NCBI GenBank assembly: GCA_015232575.1
Contig: JADFZL010000001.1
Span: forward strand, 1 to 64,000
Reading direction: 5' to 3'
DNA length: 64,000 nt
From: Candidatus Rifleibacteriota bacterium
GTDB taxonomy: Bacteria; Muiribacteriota; Ozemobacteria; Ozemobacterales; Ozemobacteraceae
The notes beneath the pieces were generated by a model. That model did not search any database. It was not told the origin of the DNA and saw nothing but the letters and a program-made list of their open reading frames with translations. A program made the translations under genes and the position numbers. Shown here one piece after another: positions 52,846-61,652 of the stretch (its first letter is position 1; each line of letters begins with the position of its first letter).

Positions 52846-53350
52846 TAGTGTTTCTCCTCAATAATTCGTAAGTGATAAATGCAACAGCTATTCCAGCCGG
52901 AATCCCAACCCAGATTCCCAGACAAATATGAATAAAATTCTGAATCTTTCCAGGTAAAATTAAATGCAAGACAGCAAATTGTGCCAGATTGTTTGCTATC
53001 GCCCCCGCAATGCTGATTCCAATGATTCCGAAATTTGCTTTTTTATATTTAAGCATCAGACTCATTAGCAACCAGGATGATACACCACCGGCAAGCGAAA
53101 GAAAAAATGTCGGAGAAAAAATCATTCCAAGAAAAAAAGCGGTGAGAACAGTTCTGAGAATCACAAGAGAAAAAGCAAAACCAGAAGAAAACTCAATCAG
53201 AGAAAAAAGCAGCAAAGAGTTTGACAGTCCGGGTTTCATCCACGGCAGAAACCGAGGCAATGGCGACTCAAGAATCTGAATTGCCGAAGCAGCCGCACTC
53301 AAAACAGCTATTTTTATCAGCAATGAAGGCATTCTTGATTCAATATTCAT
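52838..53350 (-). CDS. Gx transporter family membrane protein (heptaprenyl diphosphate synthase component I-like)
   Basis: 170 residues from ATG 53350, after AGGTG; a GTG at 53356 is possible. About five hydrophobic helices, with LPRFLPWMKPGLSNSLLLFSL near the N-terminus, typical of Hpre_diP_synt_I (PF07456). The family is often near ApbE and NusG-II-domain genes, both found at 57.4-59.2 kb here, and may import a small substrate. Substrate unknown. Confidence 0.85.
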   Translation of the reverse strand: MNIESRMPSLLIKIAVLSAAASAIQILESPLPRFLPWMKPGLSNSLLLFSLIEFSSGFAFSLVILRTVLTAFFLGMIFSPTFFLSLAGGVSSWLLMSLMLKYKKANFGIIGISIAGAIANNLAQFAVLHLILPGKIQNFIHICLGIWVGIPAGIAVAFITYELLRRNTNG

Positions 53351-53756
53351 AATCACCGCACCTGTTGCTTATTTCAGCAAAACAAACCAAACTTCAGTCC
53401 CTCGGTTACGTTGAACTCAACATAAACGGAGTTCTGAAACTACCTGGCATAATAATTTGCCATGTTTTTCAAAAAAACATTTTTTACTTTGTATGCATTA
53501 AACAAGATATTTCTGCGAAAATCTAGAAAAGATTACTCAACATGTTCATTGGAGCGTCAAATTAAAAAAGATTTTCCGGAAAATATCGTGCAGACTTTGG
53601 TAAATTTTCAGATACTAAATAAGTAAATTTTGCATTCATGAGCTTTTCAGAGACCATATACTATTTTCTGTTCTATCTTCACAAACTCTCACAAATAAAC
53701 ACTTTTTCAAAAAAGTGCAATAATCCGTGAGTCAATTTTGATATTTTGCCGTATCC
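53351..53756. other. Intergenic region without a gene
   Basis: About 400 AT-rich bases with no convincing ORF, RNA gene or named repeat. The stretch borders the toxin gene. Confidence 0.4.
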
Positions 53757-54020
53757 TTATCCAAAGAATTTCTCATAATCATCATGGTTTCCGACCCAAA
53801 ACCATGTAATTGCGTTATCTTCCAAGATTCCAACAGCACGATAGCCGATTGAAATCCTGAGCGCCCAAATGCTCTCTTTTCGGTTTATGCATTTGAAGCG
53901 AAGAGAAGGATGAAATGGGTCTTCAGACCACAAATAATATGCCTTTTTCGCCTGAACTCGGATATTACGGTCAAGTCTGCAATACAAATCCCAAAATGAC
54001 GGCAAAGTCACAGAATTCAT
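53757..54020 (-). CDS. RelE/ParE-superfamily toxin-like protein
   Basis: 87 residues. The pattern FWDLYCRLDRNIRVQAKKAYYLW, HPSLRFKCI, WALRISIGYRAVGIL and TWFWVGNHDDYEKFF matches RelE/ParE-type toxins, with the IGYRA strand and WVGNHDDYEK ending typical of mRNA-interferase/gyrase-poison families. The start overlaps the antitoxin stop by ATGA. Which target it attacks cannot be told from sequence. Confidence 0.8.
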   Translation of the reverse strand: MNSVTLPSFWDLYCRLDRNIRVQAKKAYYLWSEDPFHPSLRFKCINRKESIWALRISIGYRAVGILEDNAITWFWVGNHDDYEKFFG

Positions 54021-54250
54021 AATTTCTTCATATCCATGGGAGTTGCTTTCCCCTCGGCTATTTCCTTTCGAGCTTGGCGTGCGAAAGAAGCAAGTTTATT
54101 CTGAGTCTTGGAAAATGATTCGTTCCATTCCGCTTCGTCACGAATATCTTGAATATATTCGCGCAAGTGCTCAAGTATTCGTTCTTGAATCTGCTCCGGA
54201 AGAGACTCAAGCATTTTAATCATTGTTGCCATAGTTGCAGTTGATGACAT
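54017..54250 (-). CDS. Antitoxin partner of the RelE/ParE-type toxin
   Basis: 77 residues from ATG 54250, which follows AAAGGAGG. It is a mostly helical, acidic protein (MLESLPEQIQERILEHLREYI, DIRDEAEWNESFSKTQNKLA) that precedes the toxin in the same transcript, as usual for type II systems. Its DNA-binding part, if any, would be the N-terminus; no classic helix-turn-helix is clear. Confidence 0.75.
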   Translation of the reverse strand: MSSTATMATMIKMLESLPEQIQERILEHLREYIQDIRDEAEWNESFSKTQNKLASFARQARKEIAEGKATPMDMKKL

Positions 54251-54379
54251 CTGTTTTCCTCCTTTAGACATGAACATTGAAAAAAATACTTTGTAAGATA
54301 ATAATCAAAGAAAGCTGTTTTCGAAATACACGATAATTGCTTTCTACTCAATTCATCTTTTCTTGAATAATCAACATTT

Positions 54380-54562
54380 TCATTCTTTCCATTTTATTTC
54401 GCGAATTACGATTTCATAACCCTTATGCTTTTTCTTCAAAAAATCCAAAAGAAATGACTCAGTGTTTCCCTGCACATTACCACTCCAACCATTACTTGTG
54501 CCATTTCCAGGAGCGCCTGGCTTTTTGTAGTAGTATTTTATCGAAACATAATAGGTGGACAT
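54380..54562 (-). CDS. Small basic protein of the accessory island
   Basis: 60 residues with an excellent ribosome site (AAAGGAGG, 6-7 nt before ATG), so it is probably expressed. It reads MSTYYVSIKYYYKKPGAPG, then a Gly/Asn/Trp stretch, then FLLDFLKKKHKGYEIVIREI. No family recognised; it may belong with the KAP NTPase upstream or be independent. Confidence 0.6.
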   Translation of the reverse strand: MSTYYVSIKYYYKKPGAPGNGTSNGWSGNVQGNTESFLLDFLKKKHKGYEIVIREIKWKE

Positions 54563-54704
54563 TGAAACCTCCTTTAATAATTAGGTTTTGATAACAAAGG
54601 TATTTCCACAAAATTTCCAAGTGATAAAAAGAACTACTTCTGTATTGTCATTTCGCAAAACCTGTGTTTTAAAATCGCCTTGTAAGATCTTTTAAACTCC
54701 AATG

Positions 54705-56375
54705 TTATTTCTGAGAAATAATCTTTTGGAAGCTTTCTCTGATCATTGTTTTAACATCATCTGTTAAATCGTTTTCTGTTATAATATCAATAACCTTCCC
54801 ATTATCGCCGAACCAACAGCGAACAGCACTTTTCTTGAAACTACAATATAAAAAGACCTTTTTTCTTTTGGACACATTTGCCTGAAAACTCAACGCTGTT
54901 GGAGCATACTGAACCTTGATTTGGTCGGAAGCAAACATAGAAATAACAATCTCATCAATTTTTTTTAAGAGTTGAATCACATTTGAGGCGATTTTAAATT
55001 GGCAAAGTAAGGATTGATAATCAGACCAACTATTTGAACGAATTCTTGAAGCATGTTTTGCAGAAATCGTATCACTTGAATTAGCTGTTACCGAGGAAAA
55101 ATTCAAAATTTGCCTGAGGTTTTCAATTTCTTCAATAGAAAGTTCGTCGGAATTTTTATCTAACTGGATCACTTCGAAAAATAATCCTAAAAATTCACTT
55201 ACACTTCGAAAATAGCTTTCCACATTGTCTTTTACTAAAGGTCTTAAGTTTTTGAAATAATCATCGTTTAGCAATTTTTCCGTAGTGAACTGTTCAAAAA
55301 AATCTTTAGAGAAATTTTCTTCTTCCTTAATAAGAAATTCATATATGGGTTCGTAAGCAAGTTGTAAACAAAGTACCCCAAAAATTATCTTTTGTCTTTT
55401 AGAAACTAAGTTTTTTTCTATATCGATATTGATCTTTTTTAGTTCCGCCACAGTATTTAATAAATAAAAAGTATTAAAAACTCTCTTTATACTTCTTGGA
55501 TTACAACCAACCGAAGCTCTTATTAACTCTTCAAATGAAACCTTGTCATCGTCTTCTTTTATCCCCATTTTATCCAAAAGATTTTGAACGTATTTAGATA
55601 TGTTATATTGCCCGATAGGCACTGTAAAAGGAAGTTGAATAATTTTATCAAAAAAGCTTCTGCCTTTTGCGGAATCAATTTTTGCGCCATATTTATTCTG
55701 GATTCCGGTTATTACTACATCATAGTCAATCGCTAAAACAAAAATGGTTTTAGGAACATCTAGAAATATTTTTAATACCTCCAATATTTCAACAGCAACT
55801 TCAGGCGGTAAGCGGTCAAGATCGTCAATAAAGAAAACAATTCTATCCTTTTTTTCTTTTTCCAATTTATTTGCCACTGCAAGCTGAATCTGGTCTTTGA
55901 GCTTTTTCATCTGGTCAACGGTATTTGCAACCCCATCACCAGAAAATTTGTCATTCAAATTTCCAGCCATAGTCTCACCCAATGTTTTTTCGACAGCGAC
56001 TACTGCAAGGTTTTTGGAAAATGAAGAAAGACCTCGACTTAAAGTTTGTAACAAATTATTAGCTTTCTCGCTTGAAATCTCGCCCAACAATTGACTTAAA
56101 AAAGTAATTGATAATAAACCTTGCATTTGAAATTGAGAAAACTGCCAGGTGTTAAACCAAACTTGAATTGATGGAACAACTGAAGTTTGAAGCTCGGCTT
56201 TTATCATGTTCATAAAACTTGACTTGCCAGAACCCCATCCTCCCTGAATGGCAATTGTCATGGGCGTTTGACAATCTAATACAAATTTGGCTAGAGCTTT
56301 AACATACACATCTATGTCAAATTCATCTTCTTTGAGGGTTTCCACTGGGACGTCTGTGTATCCGATTTTAGACAT
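54705..56375 (-). CDS. KAP-family P-loop NTPase
   Basis: 556 residues from ATG 56375, with TGGAGAAG upstream; the ATG at 56396 is less likely. KAP features: Walker A in AIQGGWGSGKSSFMNMI (about 45-60), FNTWQFSQ, the long helical insert (about 105-165, no membrane helices), Walker B in RIVFFIDDLDRLPPEVAVEIL (about 170-190) and VPKTIFVLAIDYDVV. The C-terminal 300 residues are helical. KAP ATPases include PifA, which excludes phage T7, and often pair with variable partner genes. The gene starts 72 nt after the 160-residue partner. Confidence 0.9.
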   Translation of the reverse strand: MSKIGYTDVPVETLKEDEFDIDVYVKALAKFVLDCQTPMTIAIQGGWGSGKSSFMNMIKAELQTSVVPSIQVWFNTWQFSQFQMQGLLSITFLSQLLGEISSEKANNLLQTLSRGLSSFSKNLAVVAVEKTLGETMAGNLNDKFSGDGVANTVDQMKKLKDQIQLAVANKLEKEKKDRIVFFIDDLDRLPPEVAVEILEVLKIFLDVPKTIFVLAIDYDVVITGIQNKYGAKIDSAKGRSFFDKIIQLPFTVPIGQYNISKYVQNLLDKMGIKEDDDKVSFEELIRASVGCNPRSIKRVFNTFYLLNTVAELKKINIDIEKNLVSKRQKIIFGVLCLQLAYEPIYEFLIKEEENFSKDFFEQFTTEKLLNDDYFKNLRPLVKDNVESYFRSVSEFLGLFFEVIQLDKNSDELSIEEIENLRQILNFSSVTANSSDTISAKHASRIRSNSWSDYQSLLCQFKIASNVIQLLKKIDEIVISMFASDQIKVQYAPTALSFQANVSKRKKVFLYCSFKKSAVRCWFGDNGKVIDIITENDLTDDVKTMIRESFQKIISQK

Positions 56376-56447
56376 TATACTTCTCCAAATTATCATTTAA
56401 AAAACCACAATACCTCTTGAGTATGGTTTTGCTCTCAAACCGAGTGT

Positions 56448-56930
56448 CTATAATCCAACATCAATTATCACAATTCCCGCAGCTTCATATGCAAGTTGAG
56501 GATTCGGTCGATTGCTTCGATAACCAAGTCTGCTTAGCCGTTCATCCTCATCTTTTAATATCCAAACAACTTTGGGTTCAACACGAAGCAAAATTTCAAC
56601 TTCCTCCTCATTATTTGCTTCAATGCATTTCTGTCTAATTTCTTTCACAGTCCTAAAATGTTCCAATTGAAACGTTTTACGACCTTTATCGAACTTATTT
56701 TGGTCCTGCCACCTCTTTTGTTTAAGATCTATTCCCATCTCTTTTGCTTTGTTGTTTGCTGCAACGCTGACACTTACTGGAATGAGATCACTGTATTTTC
56801 GAATGTCCATAGTAATTGATTCCATAATACGGACGCGAAAACGGTTGTCTTGAAAGGTATTCCTAATGGCGAGAACCTTGCAAAAAATGGCTCTCGAAAA
56901 GGCTTTGAGTATTATATTAATATCATCCAT
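56448..56930 (-). CDS. KAP-associated hypothetical protein
   Basis: 160 residues from ATG 56930, with AGGAG 10 nt upstream. The N-terminal half is basic, and the C-terminal half shows a pattern (FQLEHFRTVKEIRQKC, VVWILKDEDERLSRLGYRS, AYEAAGIVII) that I recall from hypothetical proteins next to P-loop NTPases, without a named family. It lies just upstream of the KAP gene in the same direction and is probably its partner (sensor or effector). Confidence 0.6.
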   Translation of the reverse strand: MDDINIILKAFSRAIFCKVLAIRNTFQDNRFRVRIMESITMDIRKYSDLIPVSVSVAANNKAKEMGIDLKQKRWQDQNKFDKGRKTFQLEHFRTVKEIRQKCIEANNEEEVEILLRVEPKVVWILKDEDERLSRLGYRSNRPNPQLAYEAAGIVIIDVGL

Positions 56931-57380
56931 TATTACACAATCTCCTGATTTCAAACCACAATTTATGAAGCATCAATCAAACGCTTCGCATCAGCAATAT
57001 GTAAGACGATTGACAAGAGGTTCAGCAATTAAAATCCTAAAAACAGAGAGAAAATCCAAATGCTGGAATAAAAATCCCTACTACTGAAATTCTTCAAACA
57101 AACCATAACTTGTTCCTGAGTTATAATAACTTCCTTGAAGATAATCCAGACCGTTTTTTTTCTCAACTTTTGTTGAACAAAAACTCAGTAGTGGGATTTG
57201 AAGCGTGCGATAAAGAAACACAGAAACGAGGATAAAAAATTATAGAAGTGGGCTCTAATTTAGAGCAAATTATGCTAGCAGATAAATTTATACTTGTAAA
57301 GAGCAGCAATTATTGATCTTTCTTTAACGTCAAAAAATTGTCTGACGATACATTGGTCCAGAAACAAATAGTAAAAAGGT
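56931..57380. other. AT-rich intergenic region with a distant inverted pair
   Basis: No gene is supported. The stretch contains AAATCCCTACTACTGA (57072-57087) and its near-complement TCAGTAGTGGGATTT (57185-57199) about 100 nt apart, which could be ends of a small MITE-like element; evidence is weak. Confidence 0.35.
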
Positions 57381-57824
57381 TTATCTGCTTATTCCGTCTA
57401 ATTTGGGTTTTTCAGAGGTTTTGACTTCTGCTACTACTCCGTTGGGAACGCATGACAATGCGAAGTAACTGCTGCTCCAGCCGGAGTTCACACAAACATG
57501 GTTCGGACAAGCTGAATCAAGAAACCTGACTCTTCCTGCCTCGTCAAACTCAATGCGGGACTTTCCCAGATTTCCATCTATCTCGTATATTCCTGATTTC
57601 TTGTGTCTTACCAACTCTTTGCCATATCCGGAAGCATTTTCAGAAGCTCTGAAAACAGTTATCTGACACTCAGCCACACCATTTGAAGATGCATAAAAAA
57701 TTTCATACGGAAAAAATGCAAAAGACAGCAGTATAAACAAGCCTGTGAGAAAAACATCGCTCATTGAATACAACTTAAGCGAATGACCATTCCTGATAAT
57801 CATCTTATCCGTTAATTCAAGCAT
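57381..57824 (-). CDS. NusG domain II-containing exported or membrane-anchored protein
   Basis: 147 residues with one N-terminal membrane helix (VFLTGLFILLSFAFFPYEIF) and an extracytoplasmic NusG-II-type domain: YEIDGNLGKSRIEFDEAGRVRFL, SACPNHVCVNSGW, SCVPNGVVAEV. The conserved C-P-x-x-x-C-V-x-x-GW and C-V-P-N pattern identifies the family. Such genes commonly sit with apbE and Gx-transporter genes; here apbE is 400 nt upstream on the same strand and a Gx transporter is 4 kb away. Confidence 0.85.
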   Translation of the reverse strand: MLELTDKMIIRNGHSLKLYSMSDVFLTGLFILLSFAFFPYEIFYASSNGVAECQITVFRASENASGYGKELVRHKKSGIYEIDGNLGKSRIEFDEAGRVRFLDSACPNHVCVNSGWSSSYFALSCVPNGVVAEVKTSEKPKLDGISR

Positions 57825-58225
57825 TTTATTTACTCTCAGATTCCATTCCTATACGCAACCGCAACCCAATTGCATCTTCTCAATAATTTACGCAAAACAA
57901 TGACACCGTAGCAATGTTGCTGAAAAAAAGATATATCTCACGCAGAGACAAAGAGAAAAACAGAGTGAAAATCGTGTTTTTTAATTGTATCTGTTCAGCA
58001 ACATTTCTACAGTCTCAAAATAGTTGTCTCTTCTACCACTTCTTTCCATTCATAAATAGCATAAATCTTTATAATCATCTTGAATTCAAAATCTTTAAAT
58101 TTTTAAGCTTTAATCTTGAAGCTTGAAAATCTGCATAATCTGCGTAATCTGCGTAATCTGCGGACAAAAATCTTGTCTTTTCTTTTGTTGCCTAGTCTTT
58201 TCTCGTCTTGTCTTTTCAAAGTAAG
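57825..58225. other. Intergenic region with 9-bp simple repeats
   Basis: No gene is supported. At 58128-58163 four 9-bp units (AATCTGCAT, AATCTGCGT twice, AATCTGCGG) stand in a row, and at 57938-57968 a CACGCAGAGACAAAGAGAAA stretch is present; both types are found in many bacterial genomes as decayed simple repeats. Confidence 0.6.
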
Positions 58226-59227
58226 TTATTGGGCTGCAATTGTGAAATATTTCGCAGCGGTTGAAGATTGCCAGAGTGATCCAGAAGCAGTTAGAAAAAG
58301 TGCCGGAATAGACTTTTCTCTGCACACAGCTTCGGCTTCAGCCGGTGGCAGTGTAAAAAGCCATGTACTCAATACATCTGCATCACGCGGCTCAGAAGCC
58401 ACAACCGTTACCGAGGTATACCATGATGTGGGTTTTCCTGTTTCTACATCAAAAATATGGTGATATTTTTTTCCATCAACTTCAACAAATCGCTCATAAT
58501 CTCCAGAAGTCGATACAGCCAGCGGCGATACTGTTTCTATTGTCGCCATTATCCCATTGTTTCTGGGGTCACTGACGCCCACTTTCCACGGAGAACCGTC
58601 AGGTTTAATGCCTTCCATATACAAATCTCCGCCGTCATCAATGAAAAAAACTTTGCACCCTCTTTTTCGAAGCTCATCTGCCGCTACTGTAACCGCAAAA
58701 CCTCCGGCAATTCCGCCAAGATCAAGTAATGCCCCGGAAGCAATTTTCAATGATGAATCAGAATTATCGAAAGAAAGCACTTTTCCCCAACCAGTAAAAT
58801 TCATAAGATCAGCAAGTTCAGAATCAGAAGGAAGCCGCGGCTTTCCGTTATAAAAGCCATAAGCCCTGTGAAACACCGCAAAACTTGGATCAAATCTTCC
58901 TTTACTCATACTGACTGTTTTTGAAGCAAATTCAATGAGTTCTGAAAAAGACGCAGAAGGAAATATGCAACCTTTCTGATTAAGAATGCTAAGCTCTGAT
59001 TCGGGTTTATGAAAAGAAAACATAGTCTCGACTTCGCGCATTCTTTCAAAAGCTGCATCCACAGCACTCATGAAGGCTTCCCCCTCATAATATGCCTGAA
59101 TACTCACAACTGTATCCATCATAATTTCAGTTCTTGCTAACTTCTGAAAATTATCTCTATGGAAAAAGTGAATATATATAAAAAACAAAACAAGCATTAA
59201 TAGCGTAATATAAGTGAATCTCTTCAA
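58226..59227 (-). CDS. apbE: FAD:protein FMN transferase (ApbE)
   Basis: 333 residues. One N-terminal hydrophobic helix (YITLLMLVLFFIYIHFF) anchors or exports the protein. ApbE motifs: MDTVVSIQAY, FDPSFAVFHRAYGF, LDLGGIAGGFAVT, DDGGDLYMEG and YHHIFDVETGKP with the catalytic region. It attaches FMN through threonine to target flavoproteins such as Rnf/Nqr subunits, none of which are in the window. It is on the same strand as the NusG-II gene. Confidence 0.95.
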   Translation of the reverse strand: MKRFTYITLLMLVLFFIYIHFFHRDNFQKLARTEIMMDTVVSIQAYYEGEAFMSAVDAAFERMREVETMFSFHKPESELSILNQKGCIFPSASFSELIEFASKTVSMSKGRFDPSFAVFHRAYGFYNGKPRLPSDSELADLMNFTGWGKVLSFDNSDSSLKIASGALLDLGGIAGGFAVTVAADELRKRGCKVFFIDDGGDLYMEGIKPDGSPWKVGVSDPRNNGIMATIETVSPLAVSTSGDYERFVEVDGKKYHHIFDVETGKPTSWYTSVTVVASEPRDADVLSTWLFTLPPAEAEAVCREKSIPALFLTASGSLWQSSTAAKYFTIAAQ

Positions 59228-59263
59228 TATTCAAAACCTTTCCGAAAGCTGACTTTCGAACAT

Positions 59264-59480
59264 ATTTGCATGCGATTTCAATGGGCAGCCGAACATTGTG
59301 AATTCTCACAAAGAGGTTATATTTTGCTGTCATTTCGACCGAAGGGAGAAATCTGGTGTCTTCCACTTATTAAAATAGCGCATGTTTTTTTTAACCTTCT
59401 GAGATCTCTCCCTTAGGCCGAGATGACAACGAATCACCCATCTAAATTCGCTGCCCAAAATTGCAAAATGTAAGTCTATT
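59264..59480. repeat. Composite repeat: family C arms around a family A palindrome
   Basis: The left arm TGCATGCGATTTCAATGGGC and a right relative GCTGCCCAAAATTGCAAAAT (about 59448) flank a complete family A palindrome (59328-59428, TGTCATTTCGACCGAAGGG to CCCTTAGGCCGAGATGACA). It fills the apbE-gltX spacer. Confidence 0.6.
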
Positions 59481-59522
59481 AACTGGTCAAAAAGAATAAT
59501 CAAATATTCTTCAAAGTTAAAA

Positions 59523-59553
59523 TCCGTGTTATTCCGTGTTTTCCGTGGTTAAA
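59523..59553. repeat. Simple repeat of TTCCGTG
   Basis: Four TCCGTG-type units with 9-10 bp period just downstream of gltX; the same type occurs inverted at 45321 and 61172. Confidence 0.5.
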
Positions 59554-59581
59554 ACTCAACTCACACCATGTGAAATTGAGA

Positions 59582-61042
59582 TCACTTGCAAAATTTAGCT
59601 GAAAATGATTTCAGGCGTTCAGCTGTTTTTTGCTTTCCGAGAACTGCGAGACTTTCGAAAAGCCCTGGAGTTGCGCTTCTGCCTGAAATAGCAAGTCTGC
59701 ACAAGCCTATTATTTCGCCGGGTTTTCTTTTAAGGCTTTCTGCCAATCCGCGTATTGTTTTTTCGATCTGTTCTTCATTGAATACTTCAATTTTCTGCAA
59801 TTCTTCCGTAAGTGTCTGACATATTTCATGTATTCCAGGCAATGACATGTTCTTTGTTAGTGCTTTTTCATCAAAGGTTTCCGGATTGGAAAAGAACCAC
59901 TTAATCTGATCTGATATTTCATTATAGGTCTGCATTCTTTCTCGGAAAAGAAAGACCATCTTTTCAAGCCCTTCTTTGTCATAATTTCCCGGAAATTCCT
60001 GAATCTGTTTTAACCACGGAGTAACCTTCTGCAGGAGATCTGCAGATGAGTTTCTCTTGATATAATCAGCATTCATCCATTTAAGCTTTTCAACGTCAAA
60101 AATTGCTCCATGAGTGCTTACACGCGACAAATCGAATTCCGATATCAGCTCGCTTCGGGAAAGAATTTCCCGGGAATTCCCCGGAGACCATCCAAGAAGA
60201 GCAAGGTAATTCACAAATGCCTCTGAATCAAAACCCAATTCTCTGTAATCTACGACAGAAGTTGCTCCATGGCGTTTGCTCATTCTCGTCCGGTCTGATC
60301 CAAGAATCATGGGAATGTGTGCAAATTGCGGAACTTTCTCCCCCATTACTTTGTAGATCATAATTTGTTTCGGAGTGTTCGAAATATGATCTTCTCCGCG
60401 GATAACGTGTGTAATTTCCATTCTGAGGTCGTCAATCACAACAGCAAAGTTGTAAGTCGGCATTCCGTCAGATTTCAATATTACAAGGTCGTCTACCAGC
60501 TCAGATGAAAATGTAAGCTTCCCTTTTGTAAGATCATTCCACTCAATATTTTCACATGATGAGTCTGATTTAAGTCGCAAAACATGCTTCTCATTGCGTG
60601 CCAGGCGGGCCTCGACTTCGCTTTGAGAAAGAGATCTGCATCTTCCATTATATCTGATGGCTGTCTTTTCTTCTGACTGTTTCGACCTTATTGTCTCAAG
60701 TTCCTCACTGCTGCAGAAACAATGATATATTTTTTTCTCTTTGAGAAGTTTTTCAATGACCTCACGATAAATAGAGAGTCTTTCGGTCTGGAAATATGGT
60801 CCGAAACTGCCGCCGACATCAGGCCCTTCGTCCCAGTCCATGCCAAGCCACCTCAAGCCGTCAAGAATTGCCTGGGTATATTCTTTTTTAGAGCGCTCAG
60901 CATCGGTATCTTCGATTCTCAGAACAAAGGTTCCCTTGTGCTTTCTTGCAAAAAGCCAGTTGAAAAGAGCAGTTCTAGCGCCTCCCACATGGAGATTTCC
61001 TGTCGGTGAAGGCGCAAATCTTACTCTGATTTTTTCTGTCAT
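59582..61042 (-). CDS. gltX: Glutamate--tRNA ligase
   Basis: 486 residues from ATG 61042, with GGAGA upstream; earlier in-frame ATGs (61057, 61108) would add an unlikely extension. The class I signature is RFAPSPTGNLHVGGARTALFN, the second is RMSKRHGA, and the zinc-less middle part has CFCSSEELE. It charges tRNA-Glu and may be discriminating or not; that cannot be seen here. It is monocistronic. Confidence 0.96.
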   Translation of the reverse strand: MTEKIRVRFAPSPTGNLHVGGARTALFNWLFARKHKGTFVLRIEDTDAERSKKEYTQAILDGLRWLGMDWDEGPDVGGSFGPYFQTERLSIYREVIEKLLKEKKIYHCFCSSEELETIRSKQSEEKTAIRYNGRCRSLSQSEVEARLARNEKHVLRLKSDSSCENIEWNDLTKGKLTFSSELVDDLVILKSDGMPTYNFAVVIDDLRMEITHVIRGEDHISNTPKQIMIYKVMGEKVPQFAHIPMILGSDRTRMSKRHGATSVVDYRELGFDSEAFVNYLALLGWSPGNSREILSRSELISEFDLSRVSTHGAIFDVEKLKWMNADYIKRNSSADLLQKVTPWLKQIQEFPGNYDKEGLEKMVFLFRERMQTYNEISDQIKWFFSNPETFDEKALTKNMSLPGIHEICQTLTEELQKIEVFNEEQIEKTIRGLAESLKRKPGEIIGLCRLAISGRSATPGLFESLAVLGKQKTAERLKSFSAKFCK

Positions 61043-61518
61043 ATTGCTTTTCTCCATATCAGCGGAAATTTTTGAAATGATAATACAACACCATTTAAAA
61101 ACAGACAAGGAAAAAAAAGCATCCTCACAATTACGGATGAGAACCAGGAAAGGAAAAGAACAGATTTTTATCCACGGAATACACGGAATACACGGATTTT
61201 CAAGATTTTGGATTTTGATTAAGGGGATTATAGAGATTCGATGTATCTTAGCAATAAACCTTAGGAAAGAAAATGCTTTCTAATGAGTAAATTAGCGGGG
61301 TAAGGTAATGTGAAAATGCTGAGGGATATCCAAAGGAGCTGATTTCTCGCTTTGATCGAAATGACAGGAAAATACCAACGTACTTGCCTGAAATTATTTA
61401 GCAGTTAGATAATTTCAGCGAATTTGCTACAGCGTCAAACTTTGCTGTAAAAAAATTATTGAAAAATTTATTTTTTTATTGACAAATATAAGCAAAGTTG
61501 GTAAAATAATCCCGTTAT
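61043..61518. other. Intergenic region with simple and half repeats
   Basis: Contains three 9-bp units (CCACGGAAT, ACACGGAAT, ACACGGATT, 61172-61198) and a half family A arm (61341-61366). The T- and A-rich stretch before 61519 probably holds the promoter of the tRNA. No gene is seen. Confidence 0.5.
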
Positions 61519-61593
61519 AGACTCGTAGCTCAGTTTGGTTAGAGCACCACGTTGACATCGTGGGGGTCAGCGGTTCAAGTCCGCTCGAGTCTA
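61519..61593 (+). tRNA. tRNA-Val (anticodon GAC)
   Basis: Complete cloverleaf of 75 nt: acceptor AGACTCG/CGAGTCT, D stem GCTC/GAGC, anticodon stem CCACG/CGTGG with loop TTGACAT, T stem AGCGG/CCGCT with loop TTCAAGT. The discriminator is A and no CCA is encoded, so a CCA-adding enzyme is required (candidate at 43757). A T run follows as terminator. Confidence 0.97.
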
Positions 61594-61652
61594 TTCTTTT
61601 TTTTACCCGGAAATATTTTCTTAACTGAAATGACACATAAAAGTGAATATTT

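Noticed and set aside
57069-57201. Small MITE-like element bounded by AAATCCCTACTACTGA
   Set aside because: The arms pair imperfectly, are 100 nt apart and there is only one copy in the window; too weak for a feature.
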